Of a stretch of 64,000 nt of DNA, positions 29,281-37,944 are shown piece by piece. The position numbers and the translations under genes were made by a program. How positions within the stretch are numbered: the stretch's first letter is position 1; each line of letters starts with the position of its first letter. Source of the DNA: Pseudomonas nitroreducens (GTDB taxonomy: Bacteria > Pseudomonadota > Gammaproteobacteria > Pseudomonadales > Pseudomonadaceae); NCBI RefSeq assembly GCF_024170165.1, contig NZ_JALJXP010000003.1, forward strand, positions 372,001 through 436,000, given 5' to 3'. Under the pieces are notes generated by a model. It saw only the letters and a list, made by a program, of their open reading frames with translations. It made no database searches and was not told the origin of the DNA.

Positions 29281-29334
29281 ATTGCGGAAAAACAGGCTAG
29301 GATTCCGAACAAAACGGACGCCATTGTCCGCAAT
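29281..29334. promoter_or_regulatory. Inverted repeat in the LysR/exporter intergenic region
   Basis: ATTGCGGA (29281-29288) and TCCGCAAT (29327-29334) form a perfect 8-bp inverted repeat 38 bp apart, midway between the divergent exporter and LysR starts. This is where a LysR-type regulator would be expected to bind and control both promoters. The arms are seen; the function is inferred. Confidence 0.45.
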
Positions 29335-29386
29335 CGAACTTCCACCGCGCGGCACAATGGTTGCCCGCCCACACGGATACCCCTCC

Positions 29387-30277
29387 ATGGACAGCCTCAA
29401 CGGCCTGCGCGTGTTCCTCCAGGTCGCCGACTCCCTGAGCTTCGCCCAGGCCGCGCGCCTGCTCGGCCTCTCCGCCTCGGCGGTGGGCAAGAGCATCGCG
29501 CGCCTGGAAGAGCGCCTGGGCGTGCGCCTGTTCCACCGCAGCACGCGCAGCCTGAGCCTGTCCAACGAAGGCCAGCTGTTCCTCGAACGTTGCCGGCGCA
29601 TCCTCGACGAGCTGGAGGCGGCGGAGCAGGAACTGGCGCTATCGACCCAGCAGGCTCGCGGCCGACTGAAGATCAGCATGCCGCTGGTGGCCGGGCTGTT
29701 GCCGCAGGTGCTGCCGGAGTTCCTCCGCTGCTACCCGCGGATCCAGCTGGACATCGACTTCACCGACCGCCTGGTGGACGTCATCGAGGAGGGGTTCGAC
29801 CTCGTGGTGCGCGGTGGCGAGCTGCGCGACTCGCGGCTCAAGGCGCGCAAGCTGGGCGACTTCAGCCTCATGCTGGTGGCCTCGCCCGGCTATCTGCGCC
29901 AGTACGGTACGCCGCGGCGGCCGGCGGACCTCAACCAGCACCTGTGCCTGCACTACCGCTACCCGAGCAGCGGGCTGGTGCAACGCTGGCCGTTGCAGCT
30001 CGCCTCCGGAGAAGCGGAGCCAAGCCTGGACGGCGGGCTGATCTGCAACACCGCCGACATGCTGATCAACGTCGCCAGCCAGGGCATGGGCATTGCCTGC
30101 CTGCCCGACTTCGCGGTGCGCAGTGCACTGAGCGACGGCCGGCTGGTGCAGGTGCTGAGCGAACACACCACGCACCTGGGCAGCTTCCACGCACTGTGGC
30201 CCGCGGGCCGGCGCATGCCGCTGAAGCTGCGGGTATTCCTCGATTTCCTCGGCGACCGGCTGTTCGTCACCCGTTGA
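29387..30277 (+). CDS. LysR-family transcriptional regulator
   Basis: A 296-aa LysR-type regulator. The N-terminal winged HTH (about 1-60) includes FAQAARLLGLSASAVGKSIARLEERLGVRLFHRSTR, the classic LysR signature, followed by the linker helix and a substrate-binding domain (about 90-296) of the type found in the AaeR/DsdC-like group. The ATG at 29387 gives the standard MDSLNGLRVFLQVADS N-terminus. It is divergent from the DHA2 exporter and is its likely regulator. The inducer is unknown. Confidence 0.93.
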   Translation: MDSLNGLRVFLQVADSLSFAQAARLLGLSASAVGKSIARLEERLGVRLFHRSTRSLSLSNEGQLFLERCRRILDELEAAEQELALSTQQARGRLKISMPLVAGLLPQVLPEFLRCYPRIQLDIDFTDRLVDVIEEGFDLVVRGGELRDSRLKARKLGDFSLMLVASPGYLRQYGTPRRPADLNQHLCLHYRYPSSGLVQRWPLQLASGEAEPSLDGGLICNTADMLINVASQGMGIACLPDFAVRSALSDGRLVQVLSEHTTHLGSFHALWPAGRRMPLKLRVFLDFLGDRLFVTR

Positions 30278-30296
30278 GGGCGGGCTAACACTCCGC

Positions 30297-30839
30297 TCAG
30301 CGAATGAACTGCCTGCTGATCTCGCGGAAGACTTCCGTTCCGGCGCGCTCCATCCACTCGAAGGCGACCATCTCCCGCGAGACGATCACCGCACCGGCCT
30401 GGCGCATCCGCTCCAGCGCCAGCGCCTTGTCCTGCGGGCGGCGCGAGCCGACGGCCTCGGCCACCACGAACACTTCGCGGTCTTCCGCCAGCAGTCCGAG
30501 CACTGTCTGCAACACGCACACATGGGCTTCGGTACCGCACACCACGAACTGCCGGCGATCACCGCCGGGTAGCTGTGACAGGCCGGGATCGGTGACGGCC
30601 GAGAAGGCGATCTTCTCCAGCACCTCGCCTTCGGCCAGCTTGTCGCGCAGCGCCGGTAGCGTCGGGCCGAGGCCCTTGGGGTACTGCTCGGTGGCCAGCA
30701 CTGGCACAGCCAGCCGCCGCGCAATGGCCAGCAGCCAGACGCCGTGTTCCAGCACTGCCTCGTTGTCGTGAATAGCCGGGAACAGGCGTTCCTGGATGTC
30801 GATGATCAGCAGGGTCGAGGCCTGGGCGCGCAGCAGCAT
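30297..30839 (-). CDS. Isochorismatase-like cysteine hydrolase
   Basis: A 180-aa hydrolase of the isochorismatase-like superfamily. The catalytic Asp-Lys-Cys triad is visible: D14 in LLIIDIQERLF, K76 in VLEKIAFSA and C108 in GTEAHVCVLQT. Single-domain members hydrolyse amides such as nicotinamide or act on unknown substrates (YcaC-like). The ATG at 30839 has a strong AAGGAGG site and is preferred over upstream in-frame codons. It is divergent from the dienelactone hydrolase gene and ends 19 bp from the LysR stop. Confidence 0.88.
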   Translation of the reverse strand: MLLRAQASTLLIIDIQERLFPAIHDNEAVLEHGVWLLAIARRLAVPVLATEQYPKGLGPTLPALRDKLAEGEVLEKIAFSAVTDPGLSQLPGGDRRQFVVCGTEAHVCVLQTVLGLLAEDREVFVVAEAVGSRRPQDKALALERMRQAGAVIVSREMVAFEWMERAGTEVFREISRQFIR

Positions 30840-31009
30840 CTTGATGTCCTCCTTGGGCTCGCAAGCGGGAAGTCGAACCCGAGTTGTGGTCCTCCGGCAA
30901 CGCACTGTCAACCACCATCGCACCTTCGGCCACTTGGCAGGCGCCGCTCCAGCACGCACCCTATGCGGCGCCAGAACAACACAACAACGAGCCTGGGAGA
31001 GAAGGGAAC

Positions 31010-32245
31010 ATGGGCAAGAACATCAGCATCGCCGCACGCGACGGCAGCGGCAGCTTCAGCGGTTATCTCGCGGTACCGGCCAGCGGGCACGGCCCCGGCG
31101 TGGTGATCGGCCAGGAGATCTTCGGCGTCAACGCCAACATGCGCAGCATCGCCGACAGCTACGCCGAGGAAGGCTACGTCGCCCTGGTGCCCGACCTGTT
31201 CTGGCGCCTGCAGCCGAACCTGCAGCTGGGCTACAGCGAAGCCGAGTTCGGCCAGGCCATCGGCCTGTTCCAGCGTTTCGACGTGGACAAGGGCGTGGAC
31301 GACATCGCCGCCGCCATGGACGCCCTGCGCGCCCTGCCCGAGGTCGAGGAGCGCGGCATCGGCTACGTCGGCTTCTGCCTGGGCGGCAAGCTCGCCTACC
31401 TCACCGCCGCGCGCACCGACGCAGCCTGCTCGGTGGGCTACTACGGCATGGGCATCGAGCAGATGCTCGACGAGGCGAAGAACATCCAGGGCCGCCTGGT
31501 GCTGCACTTCGCCGAACAGGACGTGTACTGCGACGCCGACGCCCGCGCTGCCATCGGCGAAGTCCTCGGCAAACTGCCGAAGGTGGAGATCTACACCTAT
31601 CCCGGCGTCGACCACGCCTTCGCCCGCCCCCACGGCATGCACTTCGACAAGCCAGCGGCACTGATGGCCCACGAGCGCAGCATTGGCGCGCTCAAGCGCG
31701 AGATCGGCCCGGAATTCGACCTGTCGCAGCTGTGGGAAGACCACATCCACCACGAGTTCGCCGCCCGCGACGTGCCCGCCACCATGGCGACCATGGTCGC
31801 CCAGCCCTACGTCAACCACATCCCCACCATGACCGGCGGCGTCGGCCAGGACGAACTGGCGCGCTTCTACCGCAACCACTTCGTCCACGGCAACCCGCCG
31901 GACATGAAGCTGGTGCCGATATCCCGCACCGTCGGCGCGCTGCAGGTGGTGGACGAATTCGTCATGTGCTTCACCCACACCAGCGAGATCGACTGGATGC
32001 TCCCCGGCGTGCCGCCCACCGGCAAGTACGTGGAAATCCCCATGCTCGGCGTGATCCGCTTCCGTGGCGACAAGCTGTGCCACGAACACATCTACTGGGA
32101 TCAGGCCAGCGTACTGGTGCAGATCGGCCTGCTCGACCCTGCCGGGCTGCCGGTGGCCGGCGTGGAAACAGCGAAGAAGCTGCTCGACGAGAGCCTGGAA
32201 TCGAACACCCTGATGAACAAGTGGAAGGACAGCGAAGGCCGCTGA
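31010..32245 (+). CDS. Dienelactone hydrolase fused to a SnoaL/NTF2-like domain
   Basis: A 411-aa two-domain protein. The N-terminal part (about 1-230) is a dienelactone hydrolase with the complete triad C123 (GFCLGG), D171 and H202 plus the conserved E36, so it should be an active alpha/beta hydrolase (carboxymethylenebutenolidase type). The C-terminal part (about 240-400) looks like a cone-shaped SnoaL/NTF2-like domain (DELARFYRNHFVHGNPPDM, FTHTSEIDWMLPGVPPTGKYVEIPM, FRGDKLCHEHIYWDQASVL). Ordinary DLH enzymes are about 230-250 aa, so this is a fusion. The ATG at 31010 follows GAAGGG. No catechol pathway genes are adjacent, so the substrate is open. Confidence 0.88.
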   Translation: MGKNISIAARDGSGSFSGYLAVPASGHGPGVVIGQEIFGVNANMRSIADSYAEEGYVALVPDLFWRLQPNLQLGYSEAEFGQAIGLFQRFDVDKGVDDIAAAMDALRALPEVEERGIGYVGFCLGGKLAYLTAARTDAACSVGYYGMGIEQMLDEAKNIQGRLVLHFAEQDVYCDADARAAIGEVLGKLPKVEIYTYPGVDHAFARPHGMHFDKPAALMAHERSIGALKREIGPEFDLSQLWEDHIHHEFAARDVPATMATMVAQPYVNHIPTMTGGVGQDELARFYRNHFVHGNPPDMKLVPISRTVGALQVVDEFVMCFTHTSEIDWMLPGVPPTGKYVEIPMLGVIRFRGDKLCHEHIYWDQASVLVQIGLLDPAGLPVAGVETAKKLLDESLESNTLMNKWKDSEGR

Positions 32246-32274
32246 GCCTCCTCAACGACCCCAAGGAGCACCCG

Positions 32275-33090
32275 ATGTACCCCATAGGGAAATGGACCTG
32301 CGCCGCGCTGCTGGCCCTTGCCGGCAGCGCCGCCGCGGCGGAGCGCACCGCGCAGCCCTGCGACGCAGCCACCTTGCAGACACTGGCCGGGCTGCTCGGC
32401 CAGCAGGGCTGGCAGCCACCGCAGTCCGGAGCGGCAACACCCGTGGTAGCCGCTGCCTGCAAGCCCTGGCCGGATGACCCGAAGCTGCAGGTGGTTGCGG
32501 TCGCCTACAGCGCGGCGAGCGACAAGGCCGAACCGGGCGAGCGCAACCTCAACCTGCTGGTCGGCCAACTCGACACCCGCAGCGGCAAGCTGGTGACTCG
32601 CAGCGATGACAGCATCGGCGAAGACGCCATGGTGGAGATCGACGGCTCCAGCCTGTGGCTCGACACCGCGCGCTATCGCCTGGCGCCGGAGGTGCGCGGC
32701 TTCGGCCTTGTCGTCAGCAGCGTGGCGCGCGGCGCGAGCTGCCCGGACGCCTGGTCCTATGACGACTTCAGCCTCTACGCGCCACAAGGCGGCCAGCTCA
32801 GGGAGGTGTTCCGCACTTACCTGCGGCAATGGACGACGCTCGAAGGCGTGGTCTGCGGCGGAGCCGACAAGCTGGTCATCGAACGCTCGCAACTCACCCT
32901 GGCCATGGGCAAGGACAGTCACCACGGCTACGCCGACCTGATCGTGACGTCGAAGGTGCAGCGCGAGCACGAAGGCGACGACGTCGGCGCGCCCAGGACC
33001 GTGCGCAAGACCGTCAGCTACGACGGCGCGCGCTATCCCTTCGAGGAGTTCTCCACCTTCTGGCAGAGCCAGCCAGCGACGGCGCAGTAA
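32275..33090 (+). CDS. Exported hypothetical protein
   Basis: A 271-aa protein with a clear signal peptide (about residues 1-21, hydrophobic ALLALAGSAAAA ending in Ala). The mature part has two or three Cys residues (C29, C62 and others), alternating polar/hydrophobic segments suggesting a beta-rich periplasmic protein, and no recognised catalytic motif. The ATG at 32275 has AAGGAG 7 nt upstream. It starts 29 bp after the DLH fusion gene and is followed by a terminator, so the two likely form an operon. Function unknown. Confidence 0.82.
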   Translation: MYPIGKWTCAALLALAGSAAAAERTAQPCDAATLQTLAGLLGQQGWQPPQSGAATPVVAAACKPWPDDPKLQVVAVAYSAASDKAEPGERNLNLLVGQLDTRSGKLVTRSDDSIGEDAMVEIDGSSLWLDTARYRLAPEVRGFGLVVSSVARGASCPDAWSYDDFSLYAPQGGQLREVFRTYLRQWTTLEGVVCGGADKLVIERSQLTLAMGKDSHHGYADLIVTSKVQREHEGDDVGAPRTVRKTVSYDGARYPFEEFSTFWQSQPATAQ

Positions 33091-33092
33091 CG

Positions 33093-33118
33093 AAAAAGGC
33101 CCCTCGCGGGGCCTTTTT
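33093..33118. terminator. Bidirectional terminator between the exported protein gene and dps
   Basis: AAAAAGGCCCC, loop TCGC, GGGGCCTTTTT: a perfect stem with tracts on both sides between convergent genes. Confidence 0.9.
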
Positions 33119-33136
33119 CCAGTGCCGACACCAGGA

Positions 33137-33886
33137 TCAGTGCCCGGTGTTGTCACCCCGGCGGCTGGTCTCGAAGAGGAACCAGGTGCGCTGCTCGGTC
33201 TCGTCGATCCAGTTCTCGATCAGGCTGGCCGTGGCGATGTCGTGGTACTCGTCGCACAGATCATGGACCTCGCGCATGTAGGAGGTCAGCGATTTGTTGT
33301 CCTCCTGCAGCTCGGCCAGCATGTCCAGCGGCTGGACGAACTCGGCATCGTTGTCGAGGATGCGCTTCAGGCGCGAGATATGGCCGATGGAGCGGATGGT
33401 GTTGCCACCGATCTTGCGGTTGCGCTCGGCGATGGCGTCGGTCATCGCGAAGATTTCGGTGGCGTGATCGTCCAGCAGCAGGTGGTAGTCGCGGAAGTGC
33501 GGACCGCTGACGTGCCAATGGAAGTTCTTGGTCTTCAGGTACAGGGCGAAGACATCGGCCAGCAGGCGATTGAGCGCGGCGGACAGGTCGCGGGTGGCGA
33601 GCTTGCTCAGGTCCGATGGCGTGGCCAACGCGGGGGCTCGGCGCGGGACACTTTTCGCGGCAGCAGGCTTGGCCGCGGTGGACTTGGCTGCGGCCGGCTT
33701 GGCGGCAGAGGCCTTTGCAGCCGGCTTGGCAGCTGCGGTCTTGGCAGCGGGTTTGCTGGCCGCTGGCTTGGCGGAAGGTTTGGCGGCGGCCGGTTTTGCA
33801 GCAGGTTTGCTGGCCGCTTTCGCAGCCGGCTTCGCGGCGGGTTTGGCCGCTGCGGGTTTCTTCGGAGCCGATGCGGATTGCTTCAT
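33137..33886 (-). CDS. Dps-like ferritin with a long Lys/Ala/Pro-rich N-terminal tail
   Basis: A 249-aa Dps-family protein: iron-storing, DNA-protecting dodecamer. The C-terminal ferritin-like domain (about 90-249) has the ferroxidase residues at exact Dps spacing, H123, H135, D150, E154, in NFHWHVSGPHF and TDAIAERNRKIGG. The N-terminal about 85 residues are a low-complexity tail of AAKPAAKPA-type repeats with about 20 lysines, like histone H1 or the C-terminus of AlgP. Canonical Dps tails are about 10-20 residues. The tail should give strong non-specific DNA binding. The ATG at 33886 follows AGAGGTGA. Convergent with the exported-protein gene. Confidence 0.92.
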   Translation of the reverse strand: MKQSASAPKKPAAAKPAAKPAAKAASKPAAKPAAAKPSAKPAASKPAAKTAAAKPAAKASAAKPAAAKSTAAKPAAAKSVPRRAPALATPSDLSKLATRDLSAALNRLLADVFALYLKTKNFHWHVSGPHFRDYHLLLDDHATEIFAMTDAIAERNRKIGGNTIRSIGHISRLKRILDNDAEFVQPLDMLAELQEDNKSLTSYMREVHDLCDEYHDIATASLIENWIDETEQRTWFLFETSRRGDNTGH

Positions 33887-34024
33887 CACAAATCACCTCT
33901 ACGAAAGATCACGTGAATGCCGACTTGGGCAGATACGGCTGCGTTGCGCGGTCTTGAGCCTATATCGCCCTGCGTCGATTGCAAGTTGACAGCAGTCTCA
34001 CTGCAGCGTTCCGACTGATGTGGG

Positions 34025-34480
34025 TCAATCGCGGATCGGCTTGCGGAAGTACACGACACGCTCGGTTTCGACGAAGCCCAGCGCGCGATGCAGGGCATGA
34101 CTGACGGTGTTGTCCAGCGCCGCATCGGAGGCGAAGTCCACACAGCCGCGCGCACTGCCCCAGGCCTGCACAGCGCGCACCAGCGCCCGCGCCACGCCCT
34201 GCCGACGGGCGTCCTCGCGCACGTAGATACCTTCGAGAAACAGCACCGGTGAGCCTTCTGTGCCATTCACGTAGTCGCTGCGCACCGAGGCTTCGGCCAA
34301 CCCGAGCGCCCTGCCCTGTTCATCGCGGGCCAACCACGCGCCGTAGCGTTGCGGCTGCGCAAGCATGTCGCGCGCTTCCTCGAAGAACGCTTGCGCGTGA
34401 TCGCCCGGCCAGAGTTGCAGGCGCAGGTCGATCCAGTCGGCCTGATCGTTCTCGTCGCAGTGCCGCACCAGCCTCTGCAT
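34025..34480 (-). CDS. Aminoglycoside 6'-N-acetyltransferase-like GNAT protein
   Basis: A 151-aa GNAT acetyltransferase. The sequence pattern (N-terminal WIDLRLQLWP, then SDYVNGTEGSPVLFLEGIYV, EDARRQGVARALV and ALHRALGFVETERVVYFRK) is that of chromosomal AAC(6')-I enzymes such as those in Serratia and Stenotrophomonas, which acetylate amikacin, tobramycin and related drugs. Whether this one confers resistance cannot be told from sequence. The acetyl-CoA loop is RRQGVA. The ATG at 34480 shares one base with the sbcC stop (TGATG), so it is the last gene of the sbcD-sbcC unit. It could be a GNAT of other specificity. Confidence 0.83.
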   Translation of the reverse strand: MQRLVRHCDENDQADWIDLRLQLWPGDHAQAFFEEARDMLAQPQRYGAWLARDEQGRALGLAEASVRSDYVNGTEGSPVLFLEGIYVREDARRQGVARALVRAVQAWGSARGCVDFASDAALDNTVSHALHRALGFVETERVVYFRKPIRD

Positions 34481-37400
34481 CAGGCCTTCTCCGGCTCGAA
34501 GCGCTCAGGGTTGAAACGGAAGCGTGCGTCAAGCTGGCTGTACCCCATGCCGACGCCCTTGTGCACCTTGAGCTGCACCGGGATGCGCTCCTTCAGCGCC
34601 TCGACGTGGCTGATCACGCCGATGGTCTTGCCGCTGGCGTTGAGGCTGTCGAGGGCATCCAGCGCGACCTCCAGCGTCTCGCCGTCGAGGGTGCCGAAGC
34701 CTTCGTCGAGGAACAGCGAATCGATGCTGGTCTTGTGGCTGACCAGGTCCGACAGCGCCAGCGCCAAGGCCAGGCTGACCAGGAAGCTCTCGCCGCCCGA
34801 CAGCGTCTTGCAGTCACGCGCGGTGTCGCCCTGCCAGGTGTCCACCACTTCCAGCTCCAGCTCGCCGTCGCTGCGTCGCGCCAGCTGGTAGCGCCCGTGC
34901 AGACGCTGCAGCTGGCGGTTGGCGAGGTGCACCAGGTGATCGAGGGTCAGGCCCTGGGCGAAGCGCCGGTAGCGCGCGCCGTCGGAGGCGCCGATCAGGC
35001 TGTTGAGGCGCTGCCAGAGGTCGTGTTCCTCCTCCTGCCGGGCGATATCCGCGAACAGGCTCTGCTGGCTGGCGCGACGGGTGTCGTCGCCCTGCAGCTG
35101 GGCGCGGATCTCGCCCTGGCGCTGGCCGAGTTCGCGCAGCTGGGTGGCGAGTGCCTGCAATTGCTGGTCGAGTTCCTCCAGCGCCTGCTCGCCATGGGGT
35201 TCGGCCTGCAGGCGCTCGACGTCCCGGGCCGCCGCCGCGCGCAGGGTGACGGCTTCGGTGATGGCCGTTTCCAGACGCTGGCGCAACTGGTTGAGTTCAC
35301 TGCGCCGGGCATCGTCCAGCAGCGCGGCGAGGTAGGTCGCCTCGTCGGCGAAGGGGCTCGCCATCAGCGCCTGCTGCCAGCTCGCCAGACGCTCTGCCAG
35401 GCGCGCCTGCTCCTGTTCCAGCCGCTCCAGCAGCGACTGCTCACGGCCCTGCAAGGCATCGGTCTGGCGCTGGGCAGCCGCCAATCGCTCCTCGGCCTGC
35501 GCCAATGCCTGCTGCGGTGCCGCATGGATGACCAGCACCTCGCGTGCATCGAAGCCAGCGTCCTGCCAACGCTGCTGCCATTGCGCTGCGATCTGTTGCG
35601 CCGCGCGGCAAGCCTGTTCGGCATCACGCTCGGCTGCGGCCAGTTCCTGGCCGCGCTGCTGGTCCTGCTGCCATTGCTGCCACTCCGCCGTGCGCTCCGC
35701 CAGCCAGTGCTCGCCGTCTCCCGGCACCTCGTAGCCCAGTTCGCCCAGCGCGGTTGCCAGCGCCTGGTCCTGCTGTTGCAGGTCCGCGCGCTGGGCCGCG
35801 AGTTGCTGTGCGCGCTCTTCCTGGCGCTGACGCCCGTGCGCCTGCTGCTGCTCGAACAGCGCCAGCTGCTGCGCAGCCTCGGCGTGATCGCGCTCGGCGC
35901 GCTGACGCTGCTGTTGCGTCTGCTGGAGCTGGGCGCGCAGGGCTTCCAATGCCTTGAGTTGATGTTGCAAGGCAGACAGCGACGCCTCGTGGCGCTCACG
36001 CTCGACGGTCAGCTGCTGGTCGTCCGTCAGCGCGACGCCCTGAGCTTCGCACTGTTGCTGCCACGCCTGCTGATGCTGCGCCAGCGCAGCCTGGGCGTCG
36101 TCCAGTTGCCGTTGTCCCTGCTGCAGTTGCGCATCCAGTTCGGCCAGCTCGCCGCGCAAGGCGATGCCCTGGCCTTCCAGCTCGGCCAACAGCTGGCGCG
36201 CCTGCTCCAGCAACTTCTCCGTGGCCGACACATCCAGCGCCTGGTAGGCCGCAACCGCCGGGTGCTCCGGCGACCCGCACAACGGGCAGGCCTCACCCGG
36301 TTGCAGCTGGGCGCGCAGGTGCTCCAGCTGGTGAATGCGCTGCTCCTGCTGAAGGAGTCTTTCCTTGTCGGCGACCTGCTGTCTGGTCGCCTGAAAACGC
36401 TCGCGCAAGGCGACGATGGCCGTGTCGCGCCCGGCCTTGCGCTGGCGCAGCGCATCCAGCTCGGGCTGCCAGCGCGCTACTTGCGCGGCAGCCTGGGCGC
36501 GATCCCGGGCCAATTGTTCCAGGCGGTCGAGGGTACGGCTGTACAGTTGCGCCTGCTGCAGACGTTCACGCAGATCACTCTCGGTGGCACCGGCGAGCAA
36601 GGCATCGAGCTGCTGCTGATGCTGTTGTTCCTGCACGCCGGCCGAGTCGGACTGCTGCTGCAGGAAGGCGGCGTTGCCCAGCAGCGTCTGGCGCTGCCCG
36701 GTCGCTGCCTGCATTGCCTGATCAGCTGCCTGCGCTTGCTGCTGCAGGTCGGCAATGGCCTGCGCCAAACGCGAGCGCTGGGCGAATTGCGCGCGCCAGC
36801 CACCCAGCAGCTCGCCCAGCTTTGCGCGATGGGGATGCTGCGCCAGACGCGCCTGCAATTGCTGGCACTGTTCGCTGACCGCCTTGTAGTCGCCCTCGCG
36901 TGCAGCCAGCGTCTGCTGAGCGTATTGCTTGGCCTGCCAAAGTGCCTGGGCGACTTCTCCGCGATTGGACGCCAGCTGCGTGCGGTTGTCCTCCAGCGCC
37001 ACGCGGCCCTGTTCGACAGTCTCGTGGCTGCTTCGCCAGGCCTGATGCAACGGTTGCAGGCGGGCGGCAGGCTCGCTGTCCGCCAGACGCTGCAGATCAG
37101 GTTGCGCCTGTTCCAGCGCCTGGCGCGCACCGGCTTCTTTCGCGCCGGCCTGCTCGACCTGCTGCTGCGCGCGGGTCAGGTCTTCACGCCAGCGACGTTG
37201 CGCCTGAACAGCCGCATGCTGCGCCTGCAAGGCAGCTTCCTGAACGGCAGCGTCGCGGCCTTGCTGCTCCAGTTCCATGCGCTGTTCGGCGCTGAGCAGT
37301 TCGACGCCCTCTGCGCGGGCGCGCAACTGATCCAGCGCGCCGCGCACCTCACGGGTGCGCTCGAACACGCGCTGGGAAATCAGTCCGTAGATTTCCGTGC

Positions 37401-37944
37401 CGGTGAGTTCCTCCAGCAACTCGGCGCGCTGGTTGGCGTTGGCTTCGAGGAAAGCGGCGAAACCACCCTGGGCCAGCAGCATGGATTTGGTGAAGCGCTC
37501 GAAGTCGAGGCCCGTGAGGGTCTCGGTCTGCTTCAGCTTGTCGTTGATCTTGTCGGTGAGGATCTGCCCCTCGCCGGTGGCGCGGTCGATGCGCACCAGC
37601 TCCACCTTTGGCGCCTGCAATGCACCTTCGGCCTTGTCGCGGGCGCGGCGCTGGCTCCAGAAGGCGCGGTACGACTGGCCCTTCACCTCGAATTCCACTT
37701 CGGCAAGGCAGTCGGCGGTGTGCCGGGTCATCAGTTCGTTGCCGCTCTGCGACAGCACGCTCATGCGCGGCGTGCGGTGGTACAGGGCAAGGCAGATGGC
37801 ATCGAGCAGCGTGGTCTTGCCCGCCCCAGTGGGCCCGGTGATGGCGAACAGGCCGTTGCCGGCGAAGGGCTCGGCGGTGAAGTCGATCTTCCATTCACCC
37901 TTGAGCGAGTTGAGGTTCTTCAGGCGCAGGCTGAGGATTCTCAC
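34480..37944 (-). CDS. sbcC: SbcC, DNA repair exonuclease ATPase subunit
   Basis: SMC-like ATPase of the SbcCD (Mre11-Rad50 type) nuclease that cleaves hairpins and protein-blocked DNA ends. It is 1154 aa. Walker A is GPTGAGKTT (37-45), two long Gln/Ala/Glu-rich coiled-coil arms occupy the middle, and the zinc hook is C553-P-L-C556. The C-terminal ABC signature LSGGESFLVSLALAL is near residue 1045, followed by the Walker B region DSLFLDEGFGTLD. The start overlaps the sbcD stop by 4 nt (ATGA), and the stop touches the downstream acetyltransferase start. Confidence 0.97.
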   Translation of the reverse strand: MRILSLRLKNLNSLKGEWKIDFTAEPFAGNGLFAITGPTGAGKTTLLDAICLALYHRTPRMSVLSQSGNELMTRHTADCLAEVEFEVKGQSYRAFWSQRRARDKAEGALQAPKVELVRIDRATGEGQILTDKINDKLKQTETLTGLDFERFTKSMLLAQGGFAAFLEANANQRAELLEELTGTEIYGLISQRVFERTREVRGALDQLRARAEGVELLSAEQRMELEQQGRDAAVQEAALQAQHAAVQAQRRWREDLTRAQQQVEQAGAKEAGARQALEQAQPDLQRLADSEPAARLQPLHQAWRSSHETVEQGRVALEDNRTQLASNRGEVAQALWQAKQYAQQTLAAREGDYKAVSEQCQQLQARLAQHPHRAKLGELLGGWRAQFAQRSRLAQAIADLQQQAQAADQAMQAATGQRQTLLGNAAFLQQQSDSAGVQEQQHQQQLDALLAGATESDLRERLQQAQLYSRTLDRLEQLARDRAQAAAQVARWQPELDALRQRKAGRDTAIVALRERFQATRQQVADKERLLQQEQRIHQLEHLRAQLQPGEACPLCGSPEHPAVAAYQALDVSATEKLLEQARQLLAELEGQGIALRGELAELDAQLQQGQRQLDDAQAALAQHQQAWQQQCEAQGVALTDDQQLTVERERHEASLSALQHQLKALEALRAQLQQTQQQRQRAERDHAEAAQQLALFEQQQAHGRQRQEERAQQLAAQRADLQQQDQALATALGELGYEVPGDGEHWLAERTAEWQQWQQDQQRGQELAAAERDAEQACRAAQQIAAQWQQRWQDAGFDAREVLVIHAAPQQALAQAEERLAAAQRQTDALQGREQSLLERLEQEQARLAERLASWQQALMASPFADEATYLAALLDDARRSELNQLRQRLETAITEAVTLRAAAARDVERLQAEPHGEQALEELDQQLQALATQLRELGQRQGEIRAQLQGDDTRRASQQSLFADIARQEEEHDLWQRLNSLIGASDGARYRRFAQGLTLDHLVHLANRQLQRLHGRYQLARRSDGELELEVVDTWQGDTARDCKTLSGGESFLVSLALALALSDLVSHKTSIDSLFLDEGFGTLDGETLEVALDALDSLNASGKTIGVISHVEALKERIPVQLKVHKGVGMGYSQLDARFRFNPERFEPEKA

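Noticed and set aside
33528-33989. Plus-strand frame opposite the Dps tail coding an AAGLAAG-rich protein
   Set aside because: It is the reverse reading of the Lys/Ala/Pro repeat tail; the Dps frame has a conserved ferritin domain and a ribosome binding site.
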